A stretch of 64,000 nt of DNA from Streptosporangium roseum DSM 43021 (GTDB lineage: Bacteria; Actinomycetota; Actinomycetes; Streptosporangiales; Streptosporangiaceae), in contig NC_013595.1 in assembly GCF_000024865.1 (NCBI RefSeq), forward strand, positions 8,680,001 to 8,744,000, read 5' to 3'. Below are positions 53,703-62,670 of this stretch, piece by piece. The first letter of the stretch is position 1; the number at the start of each line of letters is the position of its first letter. The translations under genes and the position numbers were made by a program. Under the pieces are notes generated by a model. The model was not told where the DNA came from and searched no databases. It worked only from the letters and a program-made list of their open reading frames with translations.

Positions 53703-54211
53703 GCTACGAAGCACTGCCCGCCCGCGCCCTCGACCGGCGCGAGCTCCGCGACCTGGTCAACGAGCTGGCCGCCGACCCGTCCCGGTGGGAGGACCAGGTG
53801 GACTTCCCCGAGGAGGGGGGCCGCCACTACGCCTCCCTCTACCGGGACGCCTATGTCGACATCTGGCTGCTGTGCTGGCGGCCGGAGGACGACACCGGCT
53901 GGCACGACCACGACATCTCCTCCGGCGCGGTCCGGGTGGTCGCGGGGACGCTGCTGGAGTGCAACCCGCGCATCGGCGGCGAGCACGTGCAGACCGTCGT
54001 CTCGGAGGGCGAGTCGTTCTCCTTCGGCCCCGACCACATCCACCGGCTGACCGGCGCGGTGGACGGCAGCGTCTCCATCCACGCCTACTCGCCGCCGCTG
54101 TGGCGCCTGGGCCAGTACTCCATCAGCGACAGCGGCGTGATGCGCCGTGCCTCGGTCAGCTACGCCGACGAGCTGCGCCCCATGGACGAGGCCGAGGTCG
54201 CCGTCGCCTAG
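53699..54211 (+). CDS. Cysteine dioxygenase-like cupin
   Basis: A 170-aa thiol dioxygenase. The iron ligands H69 and H71 are in TGWHDHDISSGAVRVV and a third is in GPDHIHRL (113 or 115). HAYSPPLWRLGQY carries the family's C-terminal SxH-Y-like motif. It should oxidise a thiol such as cysteine to a sulfinate with O2. It lies at the end of the LacI-controlled operon, with ATGA coupling to the micro-ORF. A hairpin follows about 50 bases later. Cysteine itself is not proven to be the substrate; related enzymes use 3-mercaptopropionate or other thiols. Confidence 0.9.
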   Translation: MSYEALPARALDRRELRDLVNELAADPSRWEDQVDFPEEGGRHYASLYRDAYVDIWLLCWRPEDDTGWHDHDISSGAVRVVAGTLLECNPRIGGEHVQTVVSEGESFSFGPDHIHRLTGAVDGSVSIHAYSPPLWRLGQYSISDSGVMRRASVSYADELRPMDEAEVAVA

Positions 54212-54261
54212 AGACGACCCGCCTCCACCGGGGATTTGACAGCGAGGCGGCCCCGGGTGTT

Positions 54262-54299
54262 GCCGGATTCGGTCAGAGAGGTTCTGATCGAATCCGGCG
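54262..54299 (+). terminator. Hairpin terminator of the dioxygenase operon
   Basis: GCCGGATTCG and CGAATCCGGC form the outer stem, with a second TCAGA/TCTGA pairing inside. It is 50 bases after the dioxygenase stop. Confidence 0.75.
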
Positions 54300-54350
54300 A
54301 CCGAAGGGGCACAACAGCCGACCCGCCCCGCGGGAGCCGTACCGGCTCCG

Positions 54351-55427
54351 CTAGAGCACCCGCTCCCTGACGGCCCGGGCCATGCCCGGGTCGTCGGCGA
54401 AGACGCCGTCCAGGCCGAGCAGGTACAGCTTCTCCAGCCAGCCCATCACATCGCCCGTGGCGCGGGGGAAGGCGGGATTGGCCGGGTCGCCGAGCCGGAA
54501 GTCCACCGGGAGGTGGGAGTTCTCGTTCCTGACGGTCCAGGTGTGGACCTTCAGGCCTGCCCGGTGGGCGTCGCCGACGAGCGTGGTGGGCGGCAGGAGA
54601 CGGCCGTCGGGCCCGGCCGGGACGATCCGCCGGGTGTCCACGCCGATGCCGTCCGCGTAGCCCGCCACCTCGCGCAGCCCCTCGGGGGTGACCATGGTGT
54701 CGTAGGTGCGCGGGTCTCCGGCCGCCGTCCAGTCGTACGGCGCGCCGGTGGCGGTGATGAGCTGGATCAGCGGCAGCCGGGTCCTCGTCCTGAGCTCACG
54801 CAGGTTGGCGGTCTCGAACGACTGGATGAAGACCGGGTCGCGCCGCCCGCGCCAGCCGTACCGGGCGAGCACCTCCAGCAGCGGCTCCTCCAGCGGGAGC
54901 CCGATGGAGGCGAAGTAGCCGGGGTGCTTGGTCTCGGGGTAGACGCCGACACCGTGGCGCTGCGCGAGCCGGACGATCTCCTCGAAGGTCGGGATCCGGT
55001 CGATGCCGTTGAAGACGGTGTTGTCCGGGCGCAGGTCCGGGATGCGCTCCTCGGCCCTGAGCGTCCTCAGCTCGGCGAGGGTGAAGTCCTCGGTGAACCA
55101 GCCGGTCACCGGGCGCCCGTCGACCGTCTTGGTCGTACGGCGGTCCGCGAACTCGGGGTGGCCGCCGACGTCGGTGGTGCCGGAGATCTCGTTCTCGTGC
55201 CTGGCGACCAGCACGTGGTCCTTGGTGGAGACCAGGTCGGGCTCGATGTAGTCGGCGCCGAGCGCGATCGCTGTCTCGTAGGAGAGCAGCGTGTGCTCGG
55301 GCCGGTGCGCGCTGGCGCCGCGATGGCCGATGACGATGGGTCCGCGCTCACGGCGATCGGCCGTCGCAGGTTCGGGTTGTTGCAGCACAACCGCGACGGT
55401 ACCGCTCACGAGGACGGCCGGCGCCAC
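54351..55427 (-). CDS. Glycerophosphodiester phosphodiesterase
   Basis: A 358-aa GDPD/UgpQ-family enzyme. The conserved entry PIVIGHRGASAHRPEHTLLS carries the catalytic histidine, and GADYIEPDLVSTKDHVLVAR the metal-binding E and D with the second histidine just after. A hydrophobic N-terminus (AVLVSGTVAVVL) suggests export or anchoring. It would release glycerol-3-phosphate from deacylated phospholipids or teichoic acids. The GTG at 55427 lies ten bases after the stop of the MFS gene, so the two may be co-transcribed. Confidence 0.9.
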   Translation of the reverse strand: MAPAVLVSGTVAVVLQQPEPATADRRERGPIVIGHRGASAHRPEHTLLSYETAIALGADYIEPDLVSTKDHVLVARHENEISGTTDVGGHPEFADRRTTKTVDGRPVTGWFTEDFTLAELRTLRAEERIPDLRPDNTVFNGIDRIPTFEEIVRLAQRHGVGVYPETKHPGYFASIGLPLEEPLLEVLARYGWRGRRDPVFIQSFETANLRELRTRTRLPLIQLITATGAPYDWTAAGDPRTYDTMVTPEGLREVAGYADGIGVDTRRIVPAGPDGRLLPPTTLVGDAHRAGLKVHTWTVRNENSHLPVDFRLGDPANPAFPRATGDVMGWLEKLYLLGLDGVFADDPGMARAVRERVL

Positions 55428-55437
55428 GGGCGGAAGC

Positions 55438-56652
55438 TCAGCCCCGTTCCGTGACGGTGGCGGCCCGCGCCCTCTCCGCGGCGGTGGCCACCGGGCGGCC
55501 TGCCAGGAACCCGGCGACCAGTTGCAGCCCGCACGCGCCGAGCCCGGCCAGCAGCGGCAGCGTCCAGCCGCCCGAGCTCTGGCGGAGCACGCCGATCAGG
55601 AAGGGGCCGAGCGCCGCCAGCACGTATCCGGCGGACTGGGCGACGGCCGACAGCGCGGTGACCGAGGCGGGGTCGGGGGCGCGGAGCGCGATGATCAGCA
55701 GGGCGAGCGCGATCGAGGCGCCCTGCCCCAGGCCGAGAACGACCATCCACAGCCAGGGGACGGTGGCCGGCGCGACCAGCACGCCGACGTATCCCACGAT
55801 GGTGAGCACGGCCGCGACCGTCACGTGCGGCACCTGCGACCGGACCCTGCCCGCGAGGACCGGGACCGTGAGCGTGGCGGCGATCTGCGCGAGGTTGGTC
55901 AGGCCGAGCATGTAGCCCGCCTGGTCGGCGGGGAGCCCCGCGTCGCGGAAGATCGTGGGAACCCAGGCGAGCATGATGTAGAAGGTCAGCGACTGGAGGC
56001 CCATGTAGGCGGTGACGGCCCAGGTCGTCCGGCTGCCCAGCACCGCGCGGAAGGACCGGGGCGCGGCTCCCCCGCGCGCCGGGCGCCGCAGCGCCTGGGG
56101 CAGCCAGAGCACGGCCGCCGCCACGGCCGGGACGGCGGCCATCGCGGTCACCTCGCGCCAGCCGTACCCGCCGGCGCGCTCCAGCGGCACCGTCAGCCCG
56201 GACGCGGCGGCGGCGCCCAGCACGAGGCCGGAGACGTACACCGAGGTGAACAGGCCGACCTTGGAGGGGAAGTGCTGCTTGACGACGGCGGGCATCACCA
56301 CGTTCATGATGGCGATGGCCGTACCGGCGACGGCCGCCCCCGCGTAGAGGGCCGGGACGCTCCCTGCGGCGCGCAGCGCCACCCCGGCGGCCAGGATCAG
56401 CAGCCCGGCCAGCAGCGTCCGGTCCAGGCCGAACCGGCGGGCCAGCAGCGGGGCGAGCGGGGCCAGCACGCCCAGGCAGACCACCATCACCGTGGTGATC
56501 GCCCCGCCGCCGGCCGCGCTCAGCCCGAGGTCGGCCATGATCTCGCTCAGCACCGGGGAGACCCCGGCCAGCGCGGGCCTCAGGTTGAGCGAGGCCAGCA
56601 CGAACCCCGCGATCAGCAGGACTCGCGACAACCTGAGTCCCCGATCAGTCAT
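55438..56652 (-). CDS. MFS transporter, CynX/NimT group
   Basis: A 404-aa, 12-helix major facilitator. VLASLNLRPALAGVSPVLSE and the later TAYMGLQSLTFYIMLAWVPT are typical of the CynX/NimT (cyanate, 2-nitroimidazole) group. The ATG at 56652 is preceded by GGTGGGG. Substrate is unknown. It lies upstream of the phosphodiesterase and downstream of a leftward XRE-cupin regulator that could control it. Confidence 0.9.
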   Translation of the reverse strand: MTDRGLRLSRVLLIAGFVLASLNLRPALAGVSPVLSEIMADLGLSAAGGGAITTVMVVCLGVLAPLAPLLARRFGLDRTLLAGLLILAAGVALRAAGSVPALYAGAAVAGTAIAIMNVVMPAVVKQHFPSKVGLFTSVYVSGLVLGAAAASGLTVPLERAGGYGWREVTAMAAVPAVAAAVLWLPQALRRPARGGAAPRSFRAVLGSRTTWAVTAYMGLQSLTFYIMLAWVPTIFRDAGLPADQAGYMLGLTNLAQIAATLTVPVLAGRVRSQVPHVTVAAVLTIVGYVGVLVAPATVPWLWMVVLGLGQGASIALALLIIALRAPDPASVTALSAVAQSAGYVLAALGPFLIGVLRQSSGGWTLPLLAGLGACGLQLVAGFLAGRPVATAAERARAATVTERG

Positions 56653-56728
56653 TGCCCCACCTTCCCACAGCCCCGACAACGGCGACCAGAAGACGCCGGC
56701 GCCGCCGGAGGCCGGCCCGTTCTTCCGC

Positions 56729-57328
56729 TCAGGACGCCGGCTCCTCTCGGGAGAGAGGCCTGGCGCGGACGTGTATGCGTTCTCCCTGGCGGCCGAACAG
56801 GTTGAGGACCTCCACGGGAGACTCGCCCGTGGGGCCGAACCAGTGCGGCAGGCGGGTGTCGAACTCGGCGGCCTCACCCGGTCCCATGATCAGGTCGTGA
56901 CCGGCCACGATGAGCCGCATGCGCCCGGACAGGACATACAGCCACTCGTAGCCCTCGTGCGTGACCGGCTCGGGCCGGTTCTGCTCGGCCGGGATGATCG
57001 ATTTCCAGGCTTGCAGGGCCCCGGGATGGACGGTCAGGGGGATCACCGTACGGCCGTTGCGGACGCTGGGCTTGCTGCGGATCCGCGGGTCACCGACCTC
57101 CGGCGCTCCGACCAGTTCGTCCAGCGGCACCTGGTGGGCCTGCGCGATGGGCAGCAGGAGTTCCAGGCTCGGGCGGCGCTGGCCCGTCTCCAGCCTCGAC
57201 AGCGTGCTCTTGGATATGCCGGTGGCTTCGGCCAGCGCCGACAGGCTTATGCCGCGCTGGGTGCGGATGCGCTTGAGGCGGGAACCGACCTGGGCCAGCG
57301 TGGCCGCGATCGGGGATTGCTCGTCCAT
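56729..57328 (-). CDS. XRE-cupin transcriptional regulator
   Basis: A 199-aa regulator. Its HTH is RLKRIRTQRGISLSALAEAT with GISKSTLSRLETGQRRPSLE, followed by a cupin effector domain (YEWLYVLSGRMRLIVAGHDL; GEAAEFDTRLPHWFGP). The ATG at 57328 follows GGAGG. It is divergent from a thioredoxin-reductase-like gene and an MFS pump, and upstream of a second MFS gene. Any of these may be its target. The effector is likely a small metabolite bound in the cupin. Confidence 0.92.
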   Translation of the reverse strand: MDEQSPIAATLAQVGSRLKRIRTQRGISLSALAEATGISKSTLSRLETGQRRPSLELLLPIAQAHQVPLDELVGAPEVGDPRIRSKPSVRNGRTVIPLTVHPGALQAWKSIIPAEQNRPEPVTHEGYEWLYVLSGRMRLIVAGHDLIMGPGEAAEFDTRLPHWFGPTGESPVEVLNLFGRQGERIHVRARPLSREEPAS

Positions 57329-57420
57329 GCCCTCATTCCACCTCCTGCGTCCCAGAAATGGCAACGAAAGTTGTCGATTCGCCACGAGGCGGCGCACCAT
57401 CGGGCCCGGAGGTGATCGCC

Positions 57421-58416
57421 ATGATCAAGGCGACGAACGACCAGAACGGCGGCGCGCCGCACGCCGCCGGCGATGAGGATTACGACGTGGTGGTGGTCGG
57501 CGCCGGAGCGGCCGGCCTGAATGCCGCCCTAATCCTGGGGCGGGCCCGCCGCAAGGTAGCGGTGATAGACGCCGGCGAGCCGCGCAACGCGCCCGCCGCG
57601 CATATGCACGGCTTTCTGTCCCGCGACGGCCTGCCCCCGGCGATGCTGCTCGAACTCGGCCGCGCCGAGGTCGCCCGGTACGGCGTCCGGCTCATCCAGG
57701 GCCGGGTGGAGCAGATCGACGAGGGCTACCACGTCCGCATGGTCGGCGGGCCGGTGATCAGGGCCCGCCGCGTCCTGGTCGCGACCGGGCTGCGCGACGA
57801 ACTGCCCGACATCCCGGGCGTGCGTGAACGGTGGGGCAAGGATCTCCTGCACTGCCCCTACTGCCACGGCTACGAAGTCCGTGACCGGCCTCTCGCCGTT
57901 CTCGGCACCCATCCGGGCGCGGTGCACCAGGCGCTGCTCCTACGGGCGTGGAGCGACGACGTCGTCTTCTTCCCGCACGCCCTTGAGCTGACGGCGCAGG
58001 ATCGGGAGCGGCTGGAGGCGCGCGGCCTGCGCATCGTCGAGGGCGAGATCAAGCGGCTGGTCGTCGACGGCGACCGGTTGCACGGCATCGAGCTCGCCGA
58101 CGGCCGGGCCGTCCCGCGTGCCGCCGCCTTCCTCTTCCCCCGCATGGTGCCGCGCGACGAGCTGCTGACCCGCCTGGGCTGCGACAAGGGCGACAACGGC
58201 TGGGTCACCACCGACCGCACCGGCCGGACCGGCGTCGCCGGCGTCTGGGCCGCCGGTAACGTCATCGACCCGCGCGCCCAGGTCATCACCGCCGCCGGCA
58301 TGGGGTCCGCCGCCGCCTTCGCCATGAACACCGATCTGCTGGACGAGGACGTCGATCGCGCCGTCGAACAGCACCGCGCCTCTGCCGCCGTAGCGGTGCG
58401 GGGTGATGGCCGGTGA
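57421..58416 (+). CDS. Thioredoxin reductase-like FAD oxidoreductase
   Basis: A 331-aa pyridine-nucleotide oxidoreductase. GAGAAG (27-32) binds FAD and C145-P-Y-C148-H-G-Y-E is the redox pair of thioredoxin reductases. ATGLRDELPDIPGV is conserved. The NADP loop and the C-terminal WAAGNVIDPRAQVITAAGMG are present. GGAGGTGATCGCC precedes the ATG. No thioredoxin gene is near. The stop overlaps the MFS pump start by four bases, so they act together. Some homologues of this compact class are disulfide-forming enzymes or antibiotic-tailoring thiol oxidases. Confidence 0.9.
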   Translation: MIKATNDQNGGAPHAAGDEDYDVVVVGAGAAGLNAALILGRARRKVAVIDAGEPRNAPAAHMHGFLSRDGLPPAMLLELGRAEVARYGVRLIQGRVEQIDEGYHVRMVGGPVIRARRVLVATGLRDELPDIPGVRERWGKDLLHCPYCHGYEVRDRPLAVLGTHPGAVHQALLLRAWSDDVVFFPHALELTAQDRERLEARGLRIVEGEIKRLVVDGDRLHGIELADGRAVPRAAAFLFPRMVPRDELLTRLGCDKGDNGWVTTDRTGRTGVAGVWAAGNVIDPRAQVITAAGMGSAAAFAMNTDLLDEDVDRAVEQHRASAAVAVRGDGR

Positions 58417-59642
58417 GCGTCGAAACCGCACAGCGGCGGGCACCGGCCGCTCGCGGGAGGCTGCCGTTCGGCGTCTACCTGCTGGCGTTGAGCCTGTTCG
58501 CGATGGGCAGCGCGGAGTTCTTGCTGGCCGGGGTCCTGCCGGCGGTCGCGGACGACCTCCGGATCACGTTGTCCTCCGCCGGCGCGCTGATCTCGGTATT
58601 CGCCATCGGTGTCGTCGTCGGAGGGCCTCCCCTGGCCATCATGACGCTGCGCTGGCCGCGGCGGACCACGCTGGTGAGCACTCAAGCCATCTTCGCCGCC
58701 TCGGTGACCATCGGCCTTCTGACCGACGACTACACGGTGCTGCTGGCCACCCGCTTCGTCTGCGGCCTCGCCTACGCGGGGTACTGGGCGGTCGCGGCGG
58801 TCACCGCGATCGGCCTTGTCACGCCCGACCGCACCGCACGCGCCTCCGGAGTCGTCGTCAGCGGGCTCAGCCTCGCGATGATCGCCGGCGGCCCGGCAGG
58901 GGCACTGCTCAGCTACTTCACGGGATGGCGGGGCGGATTCTGGGGCGTGGCAGCCCTGACCGCCGCCGGCGCGGTCTTGAGCCTGCTCGCGATGCCCGCG
59001 ACAGACGCGGGAGAGAAGCCCAGCGTAAGGCGCGAGCTCCGCACCATGAGGCAACCGCAACTGTGGGTCGTGTACGCCGTCACCATCCTGAGCACCGCCG
59101 CCTACATGATCTCGTTCAACTACCTCGCGTCGTTCCTGACCGACATCACCGGCGTTCCCGGCGTCTGGGTCCCCGCGATCCTCGCGCTGTTCGGCGCCGG
59201 CGCCTTCATCGGCCTGTCCGTCGGAGGCAGGATCGCCGATCGGCGGCCCTTTCACGCGCTCCTGATCGGGGCGATCGGGATTCTGGCCGCTTCTGTCCTG
59301 CTCGCGGTCCTCGCCCGGCATGCGCTGGCCGTGGTCCCCCTCGTCCTGCTTCTCGGGATCGCCGGATTCGTGCTGAACCCGGCCATCTACGCGCGGGTGT
59401 TCACCATCGCGTCGGAGGCGCCGACACTCGCCGGGGCCACCACCGTCTCCGCGTTCCAGCTCGGCATCAGCCTCGTCCCGGCGCTCGCCGGGGCCGCCCT
59501 GAACGCCGGCGCGGGCATCATCTCCGTCACATGGATCGGCGCCGGCCTGGCAGCGGCCATCGTGCCGGCCGTCCTTCTCGACCGGACGATCTCACGTCGC
59601 CGGTCACGGATGACAGCGGACGGGGGGAGTTCGCCAGGCTGA
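58413..59642 (+). CDS. MFS efflux transporter (chloramphenicol/DHA1 type)
   Basis: A 409-aa, 12-helix transporter. AMGSAEFLLAGVLPAVADDL and TRFVCGLAYAGYWAVAAVTA match DHA1 drug pumps of the Cmx/Pur8 kind. GTG at 58413 overlaps the previous stop (GTGA). With the thioredoxin-reductase-like gene and the XRE-cupin regulator it forms a plausible drug- or thiol-stress operon. Substrate is unknown. Confidence 0.9.
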   Translation: MSVETAQRRAPAARGRLPFGVYLLALSLFAMGSAEFLLAGVLPAVADDLRITLSSAGALISVFAIGVVVGGPPLAIMTLRWPRRTTLVSTQAIFAASVTIGLLTDDYTVLLATRFVCGLAYAGYWAVAAVTAIGLVTPDRTARASGVVVSGLSLAMIAGGPAGALLSYFTGWRGGFWGVAALTAAGAVLSLLAMPATDAGEKPSVRRELRTMRQPQLWVVYAVTILSTAAYMISFNYLASFLTDITGVPGVWVPAILALFGAGAFIGLSVGGRIADRRPFHALLIGAIGILAASVLLAVLARHALAVVPLVLLLGIAGFVLNPAIYARVFTIASEAPTLAGATTVSAFQLGISLVPALAGAALNAGAGIISVTWIGAGLAAAIVPAVLLDRTISRRRSRMTADGGSSPG

Positions 59643-59718
59643 GATTCACCTCATCGCCACCTCGCCCCTCGCCGGAGCTTCGGGAGCCCTGGGCCGTCAC
59701 GACGTGGCGGTCCAGAGA

Positions 59719-59779
59719 TTGACCTGCCTCGGGCAGGGTCACTATGTTCGCATGCAGAACGTTTGTCCGCATGACGAAC
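59719..59779 (+). promoter_or_regulatory. Promoter and IclR-type operators of the pca operon
   Basis: TTGACC (59719) and TATGTT (59743) are separated by 18 bases. Two direct operator-like units follow: GTTCGCATGCAGAAC (59746-59760) and GTCCGCATGACGAAC (59765-59779), 19 bases apart and each palindromic in part. IclR-family PcaR proteins use repeats of this size. The regulator gene is not in the window. Confidence 0.65.
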
Positions 59780-59798
59780 ATACACATGAGGGGGTGCG

Positions 59799-60620
59799 AT
59801 GGCCACGGTGACTTCGCTCGCCGACGCGGTGGCGGATCTCGTGCACGACGGCGACAGTGTGGCGCTGGAGGGCTTCACCCACCTGATCCCCTACGCGGCC
59901 GGACACGAGATCATCCGGCAGGGGCGCCGCGACCTCACGCTGATCCGGATGACCCCCGACCTGATCTACGACCAGATGATCGGGATGGGCTGCGCCCGGC
60001 GGCTGGTCTTCTCCTGGGGCGGCAACCCGGGGGTGGGGTCGCTGCACCGCTTCCGCGACGCGGTGCAGAACCGCTGGCCCGCGCCGCTGGAGATCGAGGA
60101 GCACAGCCACGCGGGCATCGCCAACGCCTACGTCGCCGGCGCGTCCGGGCTGCCCTTCGCGGTGCTGCGCGGCTACCGGGGCACCGACCTGCCCGGCCAC
60201 ACCGCCACGGTCAGGCCGATCACCTGCCCGTTCACCGGCGAGGAGCTCACCGCCGTCCCCGCGATCAACCCCGACGTCGCCGTCGTGCACGCGCAGCGCG
60301 CCGACCGGCGGGGCAACGTGCAGCTCTGGGGGATCACCGGGGTGCAGAAGGAGGCACTCCTGGCGGCGCGACGCTCGCTGGTCACCGTGGAGGAGATGGT
60401 CGAGGAGCTGGAGCCCCGTCCCGGCGCGATCGTGCTGCCCGGCTGGGCGATCACCCACGTCTCCGAGGTCCCCGGCGGTTCCCACCCCTCCTACAGCGCC
60501 GGCTACTCCACCCGGGACAACGGTTTCTACCTCGCCTGGGACGAGATCAGCCGTAGCCGCGAGACCTTCACCGCCTGGATGGAAGAGCACGTCCTCGCCG
60601 GCGCGGAGGCCCGCCGGTGA
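59799..60620 (+). CDS. pcaI: 3-oxoadipate CoA-transferase subunit A
   Basis: A 273-aa alpha subunit of a class I CoA-transferase. DGDSVALEGFTHLIPYAAGH is the glycine-rich N-terminal motif and the AINPDVAVVHAQRADRRGN block is conserved. With the next gene it transfers CoA from succinyl-CoA to 3-oxoadipate in protocatechuate breakdown. A GAGGGGGTGCG stretch precedes the ATG. The following gene begins inside its stop codon. Confidence 0.9.
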   Translation: MATVTSLADAVADLVHDGDSVALEGFTHLIPYAAGHEIIRQGRRDLTLIRMTPDLIYDQMIGMGCARRLVFSWGGNPGVGSLHRFRDAVQNRWPAPLEIEEHSHAGIANAYVAGASGLPFAVLRGYRGTDLPGHTATVRPITCPFTGEELTAVPAINPDVAVVHAQRADRRGNVQLWGITGVQKEALLAARRSLVTVEEMVEELEPRPGAIVLPGWAITHVSEVPGGSHPSYSAGYSTRDNGFYLAWDEISRSRETFTAWMEEHVLAGAEARR

Positions 60621-61372
60621 CCGCGGCCTACACCTCCGACGAGATGATGACCGTGGCGGCGGCCAGGCGGCTGCGTGACGGCCGGTCGTGCTTCGTGGGC
60701 ATCGGCCTGCCCAGCACCGCCGCCAACCTCGCCCGTGGCACCCACGCCCCCGACCTCGTGCTCATCTACGAGTCGGGGACCATCGGCGCCCGGCCGGACC
60801 TGCCGCCCCTGTCCATCGGGGACGGCGTGCTGGCCGACACCGCCGACGCCGTCGTGAGCGTGCCGGAGATCTTCAACTACTGGCTCCAGCCGGGCCGCAT
60901 CGACGTCGGCTTCCTCGGCGCCGCCCAGATCGACCGGTTCGCCAACATCAACACCACCGTGATCGGCCCCTACGCCAACCCTCGGGTCCGCCTCCCCGGC
61001 GCGGGCGGGGCCCCCGAGATCGCCGCCTCCTGCCGCGAGGTGACCGTGATCGTACGGCAGAGCCGCCGCGCGTTCGTCGACCGCGTGGACTTCGTCACCT
61101 CCGTCGGGTTCGGCTCCGGCCCCGGCGACCGGGAACGCCTCGGCCTGCGCGGCGGCGGCCCCCGCACCGTCATCACCGACCTGGCGATCCTGGAGCCCGA
61201 CCCGACGAGCTGCGAGCTGGTCGTCACCCACCTGCACCCCGGCGTCACCCTCGACCAGGCCCGCGCGGCCACCGGATGGGACCTCGCCACGGCCCCCGAC
61301 CTGCGCGAGACCACTCCCCCCACTCCCGCGGAGCTCGACGCCCTGCGCCGCCTCACCGGGAGCAGGCCGTGA
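60617..61372 (+). CDS. pcaJ: 3-oxoadipate CoA-transferase subunit B
   Basis: A 251-aa beta subunit. The catalytic glutamate is E52 in LVLIYESGTIGARP. GFLGAAQIDRFANINTTVIG is conserved. The GTG at 60617 overlaps the pcaI stop (GTGA), giving stoichiometric synthesis of the two subunits. Confidence 0.92.
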   Translation: MTAAYTSDEMMTVAAARRLRDGRSCFVGIGLPSTAANLARGTHAPDLVLIYESGTIGARPDLPPLSIGDGVLADTADAVVSVPEIFNYWLQPGRIDVGFLGAAQIDRFANINTTVIGPYANPRVRLPGAGGAPEIAASCREVTVIVRQSRRAFVDRVDFVTSVGFGSGPGDRERLGLRGGGPRTVITDLAILEPDPTSCELVVTHLHPGVTLDQARAATGWDLATAPDLRETTPPTPAELDALRRLTGSRP

Positions 61373-61430
61373 AGCAGCCTGCCGCGGCGAGCGCGGGACA
61401 CCGGCATCCGTCGACCAGGAGCTCAAGATC

Positions 61431-62606
<1,176 letters not shown>

Positions 62607-62670
62607 CGTTCGCCGCACCCCTCGCCCACCTACGTGACACTCTGTCGACATCATGAAACTGGAGGTGAGA

